A DNA stretch of 64,000 nt from positions 992,001 to 1,056,000 of the forward strand of contig NC_057793.1 of the NCBI RefSeq assembly GCF_014905175.1, read 5' to 3'. Position numbers and translations under genes: made by a program. Positions 49,401 to 60,253 of the stretch are shown here, piece by piece. Position 1 is the first letter of the stretch. Every line of letters begins with the position of its first letter. The stretch is from Aphidius gifuensis (lineage: Eukaryota; Arthropoda; Insecta; Hymenoptera; Braconidae). The notes beneath the pieces are model-generated. The model worked only from the letters and a program-made list of their open reading frames with translations, searched no databases and had not been told where the DNA came from.

Positions 49401-49669
49401 AATGGTTTTTTGTTGATCATAATTTTAGGTCCAAATTGTGTTACAAAATAAAGATACAATGCAACAATTAATATTGATGGTACTGGTGAATCCATGAGTG
49501 GCCAATCACTGACTCTTGGATCAGATGCTGTTTCTAATATTTCAGTGTATTGTTCAAATGCCATTCTAACTAAACCCTCAGCTCCAACAAATGTTTTATT
49601 ACTTGATTCTATTTCCATTATTGCTTCTGATTGTCTTTCAGCAACTAACTCAGCACCAACTGATGCCAT
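46468..49669 (-). CDS. Elongase D: diverged very-long-chain fatty acid elongase (ELOVL), HLYHH type
   Basis: ER-membrane fatty-acid condensing enzyme. Four coding exons (minus strand): 49669-49331, 48313-48176, 47879-47637 and 46647-46468, giving 299 residues. Motifs: DPRVSDW at 50-56, KFTEFADT at 152-159, HLYHH at 175-179, HVVMYAYY at 209-216, TTVQLIQ at 236-242. The N-terminus before DPR is about 29 residues longer than in A-C, and M36 is a possible internal start. The C-terminus is short and ends KLKDQ, a KXKXX ER-retrieval signal. The first exon begins 5 nt before ATG after an acceptor at 49675-49676. It keeps the YE|H, DT|I and QL|IQ introns like B, so B is its structural relative. The changed histidine-box context suggests a different substrate range (inference). 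Confidence 0.94.
46648..47636. other. Intron 3 of elongase D
   Basis: A 989-bp phase-0 intron at the QL|IQ position. It contains a perfect small hairpin, GGTTGGA (47047-47053) and TCCAACC (47065-47071), with further ACT/AGT pairing inside the loop. No exon-like frame was recognised. Confidence 0.5.
48314..49330. other. Intron 1 of elongase D, with a plus-strand small ORF
   Basis: A 1-kb phase-0 intron. A GC-richer patch at 48720-48900 contains, on the plus strand, an ATG at 48723 and 35 codons (MESNRRKFYERMGHSQEIKN and so on) to a TGA at 48828-48830. It is antisense to elongase D. No splice sites or promoter were seen, and no alternative elongase exon was found here. Confidence 0.3.
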
Positions 49670-52600
49670 TGTGTCTAAAAACAAAGCACAAATAAATCAT
49701 TATAATCCAAATAAATATAAATAATTAAATTGCATAATGAAAAATTATCTATTAGTCAATAAAATTATCATGCAATCATTTTTAACATGTCACTTTTAAA
49801 CATCAACTTAATCTCAATTATTTTTTCATTATAATAACAATGACATGATTTTTTTTTTTTCTACATAAACTTGATTTAAAATTACAATTTTATTATTTCC
49901 ATTAGAAATTCGAAAAAAAAAAAATTACAAAATGATGAGCTCATTTATCTCGAGGAAATAATAAAACTTGACATTAATGTCGAATCAATTATTGTTACAG
50001 TTTAATAGCATTATTTATTTTTATTTTAAAAAAAACTATAAAAAATAAAAAAAAACTTTCACCGCACAGTGGAAATTTTAATAGTTGAATTTTTTTTTTT
50101 TTTTTTCGATTTAATTTTGTTACATATATGTATTTAGTGAACATCAAAATAATGATGGATTATAAATAAATATTAATAATAATAATAAGATGAAATAAAA
50201 AAAATTTTTAGTAATGTAAAAATTCATTGGTTGCTGTGATATTCAAAAGATGAAACGGTACTTGTTATACAGAGAAAGTTTGAGTGTTGATATCCAATAA
50301 CGAAAGAGTGTCTCGGTCACATCGACAATTTCTTTGAGGTAAAATAAAACGGTTAATGTATATGTACATATATATAGTTGAATCGAATAATGTTAAATTA
50401 TTATTATAATAGTATTGGTGCATGGGATATAATCTGAAATATAGTGCCGTTGCTGTCTGACGATTTAGCTCGCCGTTAGTGGGTAAGTAGAACAACGAAT
50501 GCCTCGTTAATTATCAATATCACGCTGTCACGCAATTTAACATTAATATTATTTTTAAACAACTAAAATTTATCCTTAAAAATTTAACAATATTTTTTTT
50601 TTTTTTTTACTTATTTAACATATATTATATTGAATAAATTAAATTTTTAAAAAATTCATATTTTTTTTTTTTTTGGATATAAATTAATAAATTTTTTATA
50701 TTTTTTTATAGTTTTAAAAAAAATTTATGTACATTTCTTACTTTCAAATTCCATTGGACACTTGTTTGCCTTCCAAAACCTTGACTAAAACATGTCAATT
50801 TTCTTTTATCTACTATTTTTTTTCTATTTTTTTTTTCAATAACAACTTAATTGTCGGCTTTGTATATTGAAATATTGAAATGTATGTTTAGTTTTTAAGG
50901 TGCTCAAGTGTGTCGGGAAATTCTGTTATTATTTTTTTATTTTTTATCATAATAGTGTTTAATGGTTTGTTTTTTTTATGTTGATAATGATAATTGTGCG
51001 GAATGATAATGTCATATCGCAAAAATATACAGTTTGAATTGAAGTTTTATAAAGCAACAGGAATTGAAGTAACAGATATTTAATCATGGAGTTGTACTTC
51101 TTTGAAGAAACTTAATGATTCTCTCTGTGAAGTAAAACTTCAACTGGATAAATATAAATAGCAAAGATTTATTTCTAAAAAAATGATACGGTTAACCCAC
51201 TTTTTGAATTCTGCGATATCATTGGCATGCATAATTATTTCCGCTAAATTCAATATTTTTTTTTGCATATTTTTTCTTTGTTCTAATTTTTTTTTTCATT
51301 AAATTTTTCTCATTCGTTTCAATCAATAGCTATCAATAGCTATTTATTGTACTTTTTTTTCATATTTTTTTTTGGATTTATTTGCACATTTCCCTTTCAT
51401 TTTGACCTCATTTAATACTTGTTTGCCAGTTTTAAGGTAAATAAAAAAAAAAAACCAGCTGTATTATTTTCCGAAAAGATTTTAAACTCTTTGGAGGTAA
51501 AAGTTTGCCTGATGAAATACATTTAATTTCATTTGATATAAATATACAAATAATTTTTTCTTTAAATTTATTATAATTAAAAATCAATTTATTTTTCGTG
51601 GTAATTTATAATGACACAGACTTCACGATCCAGCTTCCTCAATCACAATGACCCAATTTTTTATTCGAGTAGGATATCCAATCTGACTAAATAAATTTTT
51701 TTTTTTTTTAAATTAATTTTTTTTCTCATCATTACATTCAAAAAAAAAAAAAAAAAGTTTAATAAATAAAAACTCACTATAAATAAAAAAGAAAAAAAAA
51801 ATTATAAATTAATTTTGTATAAAAATAAATTTTAGATAATTTTTTTTATTTTTTTAAATTTAAATATTAAGGATTTTTGACCTTTAAATACATTCTCACT
51901 AAGATTTATTTAATTTATTATTATTAAAGTATGTGTATATTTAAATTCAACCCAATTTATTGATAATATTTCAGTTAAAAATAATGATATAAATAATAAA
52001 ATCAAGTCAATTTACAATAATAACATGTATGAAAAATTATCAAACTTGTTGGATTAGAAAGCGGATGATGATAGATGAGGTCACTTGAATGAGTATATTC
52101 TTCAAAAGATGAATAAGAAAAAGTAAAATAATATTTAAAAATTCAAAAAAAAACTAAATATAATTTTGATAGAAAAAAAAAAAGTATTGTCTTTGATGTT
52201 TCACTGTAAAATTGCTTTATTCAAAAATAATTTTCCAATTCAAATTTTCTTCTAAATAATTAGCCTAAGTTTGGATAATTGCGTACAAGTGACCTTGTAA
52301 TACATGTGCTAACTTGTCAGGATTATTCAAAGCAAACATTTCGTGATATGTAAATTTAAAAAATAAAAATTAAAGCTACAAAAATTAACTGTTTAATATT
52401 TTGTTTAAAAATGTTTATAATGTACTGAGTTTACATGAGACCAATTGAACGTTGAGGGTCACACGAGTTGTTGCAATTAACACACTTAAATATTACTTTG
52501 GTAAAAGGTAAAAAAATAATTTAAAAAAATTTATTGATTGAAAATAAATATTATAATGATAGCTTGATCATATAAACTATATAATTTTTGCTTTTATTTA

Positions 52601-53554
52601 ATTTTAGCTGATGAAAGATCAAAGCCAATTCGGCAATTATGAAAAAAAAATAGTGCAATTGACTTTGCGATTGAATTGCGGATTAAAAATAATTATTTGT
52701 TATGAAATTAGAACGTGATCTTGTCAATTATTGATTAACCAATAATTTGTAATTCATTTTCTTTTTTTTTTCTTTTAATAACTAAATTATTTCTATTTTT
52801 AAATTTTTATTAGTTAAATTTAAATTTAGGTATTTAAAAATACATAATATGTTGTAAATTATTTTACCTTGTTTTGCTTTAAATTAATTGTTGATTTTAA
52901 ATTGTTGTTTTTATGCAATTTATTGTCACTCAAACGTTGACGTTATCACTTTAAATCCTATTTTACCGTTGCCATGAAACTTGTTTTATTTTTCTGCTAA
53001 AAATTAGGTAAAAAAAATATAAAATTTTAATTCAAAATTAAACAATATGATGTTGCTAAAATCCAGTTATCCACGTCACCTTATCTCAAACTTACACATT
53101 AATAAATGACTTCATAATTATATCATAAAAAAAATTATAAAATTTTTTTTTTTTTTTTTTCCTCAAACTCACACAATAATTGACTAAACTTAACAAAAAA
53201 AAATATATTTAAACACAAAAAAAGTGGCTTTTTTTTATTTATTTAAAATACAAGAAAAAAAAAAAAAAAAAAACTGTAATAATATAATTTAAAAGCAATG
53301 ATTTATCTATTCATTTTTGTTTTTTAAATTAAGCTTTATTTTTTTTCGTTGTAAAAACACTTTTCCGTACAATGTGCAACTAGTGTTGTCAAAAACGTTG
53401 GCACAATTTTACGGACCACATTTGAACAGGTAGAAAAAAAAAAAAAAAAGGGGGTTAAAGAGGCAAAAGAGGGGGGAAAATTCACTGGCCGTTGCTGTAG
53501 CAAGAGTAGTCAGAGGCACACCGAACTCGTAGCTTTAAGTATTGGCTATCAAAG
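49670..53554. other. Upstream of elongase D: probable 5' UTR intron
   Basis: If the TATA promoter at 53555-53584 serves elongase D, this is mainly a 3.8-kb leader intron with acceptor at 49675-49676. It includes a GC-richer patch at 50230-50530 with a plus-strand donor TGG|GTAAGT (near 50482) and an imperfect long hairpin at 51039-51143. Otherwise it is AT-rich without recognisable genes. Confidence 0.4.
51039..51143. repeat. Imperfect stem-loop with perfect 11-bp outer arms
   Basis: TTGAAGTTTTA (51039-51049) and TAAAACTTCAA (51133-51143) are exact reverse complements about 80 bp apart. The flanking inner sequence is partly complementary (around AACAGGAATTGAAGT against ACTTAATGATTCTCTCTGT). 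GAATTGAAGT also occurs twice in the left half. The size is compatible with a precursor-microRNA-like hairpin, but no known family was recognised. Confidence 0.3.
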
Positions 53555-53584
53555 TGGGGCCTCAGTTGGGTCTTATATTTTATA
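53551..53584 (-). promoter_or_regulatory. Candidate core promoter of elongase D (TATAAAA plus Inr)
   Basis: In the GC-rich island at 53380-53640 the minus strand has a canonical TATAAAA (53584-53578) and an initiator matching YYANWYY (CCACTTT, 53557-53551) with its A at 53555, so the TATA box starts at -29. Donor-like sites follow, for example GGCCA|GTGAAT about 85 nt downstream, and could splice to the elongase D leader acceptor at 49675-49676. This is the best TATA box seen in the window. The gene assignment is positional. Confidence 0.4.
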
Positions 53585-54738
53585 GTGGGGGGTACACATC
53601 AAGAGCAAGAGCGCCTCTCATATGTACCACCAATCAAAAATATTTAAAAATTACAATATCAACTGACAAATAAAACAACTAAAATTATTACAATGACATG
53701 TATAAACAAAACAAACTATTGCATTATTTTTTTAAACTCTTTTTTATTTATTTAATATATTAAATATTTATTTTTTTCATTACAAAATGAAGATATTACA
53801 TGAAAGTTCAAGGCTTGAACTTTACGAATAAATTCAAGGATTCACAAAAGTCATTAAAGGAAAAAAAAAATATTTATATATTTTAGCCACTCTCGTCTGA
53901 CATTAACCTTGTATTAACAAATAAAATTATCAATAATAAAATGTAAAAAAAAATTAATAACATTTTATTGTTCGCCATTTAAAGAAGATGTAAAATATAA
54001 TTTTCTTAATTTTTTTCATCATCAACAGACAAGTGTACGACGAACTGCACAGTACTTCAGTAGATCAAGTCTTCGCTATGTCAGACAAGCTTTTTTTTTT
54101 TTCGTCATTTTCAAACTTGAATAGCTTTTTTTCTGCTGGATAAATAATTATGAAATTTTTATACAACATAGATAACTATATTAAGAATTCAGTATGAATA
54201 TTAAAAAAAAAATTTTTCAACAATTAAATTATATTTTAATGTTGTAAATGAATTATTTATCTTTGAGAAAAAAAAAAAAAATTCTATTCATCATATATCA
54301 TTAATAATTAATAAAATAAATATTTTTTTTTTCGAAAGGTATAAAACTTGATAGAAATTTTATCTAAATACTCATTATAATAAATTGCATAATTTTTTTT
54401 TTTAATAATTATAAGATTATAAATAAAATAAAATTTTTATTTTCAATTTATTTATTTAATAATATTTAACGATTTTATTTCATAATATTTTTGAGGGTCA
54501 TATTAATTTTTTTTTTGTGTAATTAAGCCCTTGAAATGTGTATGTTTTTTGAACAATAGTAAATTGATTTATTAAATGGAACATGATTTTAGTGACCTTA
54601 AAATAATGATGGCTATTCAAACCTTCAAAATAATAGATTAAAACACTTGAAATTCATTTCAAGATATTTGTGAATATATTTTAAATGATTTATAGGATTT
54701 TTTTTTTCCTGTTTTTTTATTTTAAATAATAATTATAG

Positions 54739-54842
54739 CTGGATCACATTGGAAAGGTTCAATAAAGAAGGGAATTTCCCACCAAATACATTCATTATTT
54801 GTTGATGCTGAACCGGTTGATCGTATGTACCTTGTAATTTGA
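54739..54842. CDS. Exon-like patch of uncertain strand
   Basis: On the plus strand an AATTATAG acceptor (AG at 54737-54738) is followed, in phase 1, by 33 open codons after the split codon (beginning GSHWKGSIKKGISHQIHSLF) and a TGA at 54840-54842. The same patch is also open on the minus strand (reading RSTGSASTNNECIWWEIPFF and stopping at 54722-54724). It is clearly less AT-rich than its surroundings, as real exons are here. The plus-strand phase fits the donor at 46008/46009. No family was recognised on either strand. Confidence 0.25.
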
Positions 54843-55486
54843 CCTCCAAAATTTAACCTGTAAATTGTATGTTCATAAATACATTTATTTAATGTCAACA
54901 ACAATTTATCCATTTACTAAAAAAAATATATATTATTAAATTTTTGATGTATTTAAATATCGATTATTGACAGCAATCATTTCAATGAAAAAAAAATCCA
55001 CTTACTTCAAGGCCAAATTAAATGAAAATATAATTTTTTTATCATATTTTTTAATTTTTATTTTGAAGAATATAAGATTTTTTTCAAATTCAATATGCGA
55101 ATAAAAAAAATACATACAATTACTGATTATATGAAGAGTTTAAAATTTTTCATAATTTTTTTTCAATTTTTAACTAGGTGTTTTTATAAACTCACTAATT
55201 ATGATCGTTGAAAAATTTTATTGGATATTTATTTGGGAATGATAAGACTAATCTAACGATGACAATTTATTGTAAAATTTTGAATTTAATTTTGAGCTAG
55301 AAAGACACGTGTCGCTATTTTTTTTAAATTCATGATAATTTTTTCTAATTATATTCAAAAGCTATTATTTGCTTACGTCACAGATAAAATTCAAGTTATT
55401 TATCAAGTTTGGGTTTTTACATTTACTTTGATTCATCTTGACTAAAAAAATTTGTGTAAAAAAATTTTTTCTCCAACGAAATCCGG

Positions 55487-55650
55487 TTTAGAATTTTTTT
55501 TTCTTATTTTTCAAATTTTTTTCGCTCGATGTATATGCATATCATTAATATTTTTTTTCATTTTGTATTTTTGATTTACACTATACCATTTAGAAAAAAC
55601 TTTGGGAATTTTATCCCTGAAATTTAAAAATAAGAAAAAAAATTTCTACA
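55487..55650. repeat. Inverted repeat with arms of about 30 bp
   Basis: The left arm (about 55488-55518, containing TAGAATTTTTTTTTCTTATT) and the right arm (about 55620-55650) are reverse complements with one mismatch and one single-base gap, enclosing about 100 bp. The arms are T-rich but keep position-specific TAGAA and CTTA features, so they are not pure homopolymer. Possible readings are a small non-autonomous inverted-repeat element or a structured transcript. Confidence 0.4.
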
Positions 55651-57869
55651 GAGCATCTGATGGAAAGAAAGAAACCACAATAATCCATGCCACAAATAAT
55701 AATACTCGTTTTATTTATTTAATATTTTTTTCTGTTGATAAAAATCTCAAATTGCGTTTGGAATTTTGAATGAAAATACAATTTGCATTCTGCATAACAA
55801 CAACAGCCCTATTTTCGTATTCAAATCGTGCAATTTTTCCCATTAATTTTTCAACTAAAATAAAATTTATTAAAAGAAAAATCATTGCAATAAAGATTTA
55901 TTATTCCCTATACAAAAAAAGTAATATAAATTTTTTTAATTTTCACTATTTTATTTATTACATGCTTTTTTTGTAGATTAAAAATCCATTAGTTGTAATA
56001 ATAATTATCAATGAACCCGGATCGCAAAATAGTTCAAGGCTCAGTTTATAAATACCATAACAAATCTTCCTGTTTATCATTACAATAAATAAATATTTTC
56101 AATAAAAAATATATTAATTAACAATAACAATAACAATATTCAACAAAACAATAACAAAATATATTTCCTAAACAAAAACAAAATTAAAATTAACAAATTA
56201 CATGGAAAAAAACAAATAAAAAAAAACCCAATTTAAAAACACTTTTACGTTGTAGATATAATTTTAGAAATTTTATCTAGATCTGGAATCCCGTGTCACA
56301 ATATTTACTTCAAATGAAATGATGTCGAAAATAATAGTTGAAAAAAAAATAAAAAAAAGGGATATAATAAATATATATATAATCGTTTAGCGTGTAAATT
56401 GTAAACATGCATTTCGCTGATTTTCTCAAGGACGTTATTTCTCAGTTTGCAACTTGGTCCATTCTGTGATTGTGAGTGTAAAAATATATGTATGAGTTGA
56501 TATATGCAACATTTATCTGATTCGAAGAGAGTCATATTCATTGGCCATCGTTATTGTGAAATTTTTTTGGTGCCAAGTAGTGGCGATGACCGAGCTGTTT
56601 GATGATTTTTTTTTTTTTTTCATTTTACTATTGCTCCTGCTATACGCACCTCTTGCTAAATACATTTTTTTTATATTTTTTTTTATATTTTTTTTATCTC
56701 ACTCTGTCATTTGGACACTGCCTAACCTTCGCGATTTCTTCTTTTTGCTAAATCCAACAACAAATTCTGTGTATACGTTCTCTTCTGACTTTATATATTT
56801 ATATTAACTAATCTTAAATTGCAACATTTAAAAATTGTTTTGATCATAGATATTTATCTAGTAATGTGTCTTTAGACAAATTAATAAGACTATTAAACAA
56901 TTGCAGCTTATGAAATTATTTTTTTTTCTTTTTTTCTTATTTTTTTTTTGACAAAATTTTATAGTTTTTTGGATAATAAATTTCAGTGAAATCGAGAATT
57001 TTAATATTGTCATTATAAAAGTATATTTATATTAAAATTAAATGATAATTAAATTTTTATTTTTAAACTATAAATTAATCATTAAAAAAGCTATTTATTT
57101 TCCAATAGAAAAATAGATTTTTTTATCGTAAAAATTTTTAGCTATATTTTTGATATATTAAATTAATTTAAGCTCATTTTTAAAAATTAGAATAATTAAA
57201 AAATTTAAAATTCATTAATATATAAAATTTAATAATCAAGATGAAATGTTTAAAAAATTTTTTGGGTGAAAGGTACTTTCATTTTAAATAATAAATATAT
57301 TATCATAAATTTTCATTAATAAACAAAAAAAAAGTATAAAAAAATTTTGTTAAAATTTGATGAATAAAATAGATGTATTAATAAATAATTTAAAAAATTA
57401 TTATTATGATAAAACAAGTGTCTTTGTGTGTAGATAAAAATCTATAGATCTAAAAAGTAAGTCAATTATTATACAACTTTCTCAAGTGTGACGTAAGTTT
57501 GGTTGACCAGTAGTGAAACGATCCAACGATCATACCCCACAATTCACATATAAATAACATAAAAAAATATAAATAAAATAAAAATATTTATTCACAGTAT
57601 AAGAAAAAAGTTGAAAAAAAATTAAAATATCAAGTTATACACTGTATATTAATTTATATGCGTTTAATATTACCAATACATTTAAAAATTAAAAAAAAAA
57701 ATTTTATGTATATATTACTATTTTCCCCTACTATTAAATAGACAGCCTCTCTCACTGGTTGCATTTTTGTTTCATAAAAAAAATATAAACTTTGCTTATA
57801 TTAATCGACAAAATCCCCACCTGCAATTTTGTAATTCACTCCAAGAAATAAAATTGTTCTATAGTATTT

Positions 57870-57920
57870 TCAGTTTACGATTTGCACCGGGGCGAGACAC
57901 CGGTCGGTGCAGGGGTCTCG
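57870..57920 (+). promoter_or_regulatory. Inr-like motif followed by interleaved GC-rich inverted repeats (pseudoknot topology)
   Basis: TCAGTT (57870-57875) matches the arthropod initiator. Immediately after it, GCACCG (57884-57889) pairs with CGGTGC (57905-57910), and CGAGAC (57893-57898) pairs with GTCTCG (57915-57920). The arms alternate a-b-a'-b', and the segment between b and a' is the palindrome ACCGGT. In RNA this is an H-type pseudoknot arrangement with two 6-bp stems and connecting loops of 3, 6 and 4 nt. It lies 4.1 kb upstream of elongase E on the same strand, so it could be in its leader exon; a cluster of DNA-binding sites is the alternative. Confidence 0.4.
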
Positions 57921-60191
57921 TCATTCAAAATATTCATAAATATATATCGATTTTTTAATTATTCAAATTATCCTAATATTATCATTCATATTTGGCAAAT
58001 TATTTCGACGGGTGATTGATTTTGAACGGTGAAAAAAGTGAATTTTTATTTTTTAGTGTTGAAAATTTTGTCGAAATTTTATATTTGTTTATAAATTTTT
58101 ATCAATTTTAATTAACAAACTTTTAATTGATCTGTGGACACATACAATTTTGGCAAGTTTAAATTTATATTTTGTTCTATTTTTATTTTTGATATTTTAA
58201 TTAATTTTTTAGGTATTTAATATTGCTTAATTAATTATTTGCATTTTTGAGATTTTTTAAAATTTTTTTTTTCTTTTTTTTATTTTGTAGATATGTAATA
58301 TTTCCGGATGTAAATAAATATATCAACTTTCCCCGACATCTCAATTCACACATAATTTTCAATATTGGCAGATATTTTTTTATTTTTAAATAATTTTATT
58401 AATGCCACTTTAAGAGGAATGACTTTTACAAAAATTGAAAGTTTTTTTAAAATTTTTATTGAATTTAAATTGATGTTAAAGGTTATTGATAAATATTCAA
58501 AAATTATTAAAAAATCAAATATATTCTGCTTTCAATGTATGGATGTCAATAAAATTTAAATAATAATTTTTAATTTTTTTATAATCAAGTATAACGGCAC
58601 GCGTTTACCCAGTCATATCCAGGCCATGTTTGTAGTTATATACGCATCAAGGAAGTTGGCATAACGTTTTCATGTTTACTGTAAATATAAAGCGTAATCA
58701 CGTAGCAATGACAGATCAAATTAAAAAAAATAAAAAAATAAAAAAATTTGCATTATAATCATTTGACATTTCAAAATATTCCGAAAAAAAGGAAAAAAAA
58801 AATTTTTTTTATTTTTTCTTTAATTTTTCAATTAGTTATAATTAATATTTCAATATTAAAAAATCAACATAGACAAAAAAAAATTAATTATAAACTTTCA
58901 TTAAAACGCGCATTTATTAATCAACTACATATAAAAATTTCAAGTCAATTAATTAATTAGATAATCTAAAAATAAAAACTCAATATGATTTTTTTTTTAA
59001 TATTTTCTATTTCTATTTTTCATAAAATTTTCATATTATTATATATTAAGTCATACATGATTATTCATCATTACATTAAATGTAATATTATGTTACGTGA
59101 TTTATGACGAGATATATTCTAAGAAAGTGATGGTTTATAATAGTTCGATGTTGAATTTCAATCGCGGAAGTTTGAGATAAAATGTCTATCGGTCATATGT
59201 TATGTGACGAAAAGAAAATAACAATTACAATAATAATAAAATTAATATTTTAAAAATTGTTGAGTTAGATAAAAGGGCATTTAAAAAAGGAGAAAAAAAA
59301 AACATTTTTTTTATTTCATTCACTGTATTATTATGGTAATCATGGCTAATGCTTTTTTTTTTTTTTTTTTTCTTTCTCCGCAAGTAATGGACCAAAGTAA
59401 TCATTTGTTTTTGAATCATTGCTTCCCTATATTACGTCGTTGATAGATTAGATATTATTTATTTTATTATTTTGCATGTCCACTTTATATATTTTCACAT
59501 ATTCAATCTCTAATTTATCACGTAATCCAGATGAACCACCACCAGCACAAGGAAGTAATCAAGTTATTTTATTTAAAAAATTTTTTTTTATCTATTTTTT
59601 ATCTAAATATATTTTTATTATTATTTATAACATATTGCTATTATTATTTATATTATTATTATTGTTTTTTTTGTGTCTATGATTTTTTTATTATCACAGT
59701 TTTATTTCATGTAAATTATTTTTACAAATTCTGAAATACTCAGCCTTGGATTTTGTTCTAAATTCTGCAATCATTTATTTTCACTCTGTTTATTTAAATT
59801 ATTTTTTTTTTTTGATTTTATTATTATTATTCTATTTATTATTAACTATTTTGGTGAAATTTTTTAATTATTTAATTTTACATGAGGTTTAGAAAGATGC
59901 AGGAATTTTTTATTAGATTATTTATTGATTGATTTATTTTTTCTTTTTCTAATTTTCTTTGTAATTATTTTTTGATTATATATATTGTAGAGAGAAATGT
60001 ACAGAAGAAAGCGTAGCGTGGTGTAAATATAACACTGTGTTACATTGATCTAGCCAACTTTGTAATTTTTTTAAATTTTTTTTTAATAAATTGTAGTGAT
60101 TGTGTTGTGTAATTTGGTAACTAAAATTGTTGACCTTGGTTTTTATTGTTTATTGTCACGATGATGATCAAGGGAGTCATCAACATTATCA

Positions 60192-60253
60192 CCATCATCA
60201 TCATCATCATCATCGTAAATATCAAAATCAACATCAATATCATCATCATCATT
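60192..60253. repeat. CAT microsatellite, interrupted
   Basis: Two runs of CAT/ATC triplets (about 60192-60214 and 60240-60253) separated by related, degenerate triplets. A simple repeat upstream of elongase E. Confidence 0.85.

Noticed and set aside
56541..56807. 88-codon hydrophobic plus-strand frame
   Set aside because: It is mostly Phe, Leu and Ile from T homopolymers; no start context or family.
57767..57958. 63-codon plus-strand frame over the pseudoknot-like element
   Set aside because: The only non-AT-rich part is the inverted-repeat element itself; the remainder is low-complexity and no protein family is recognisable.
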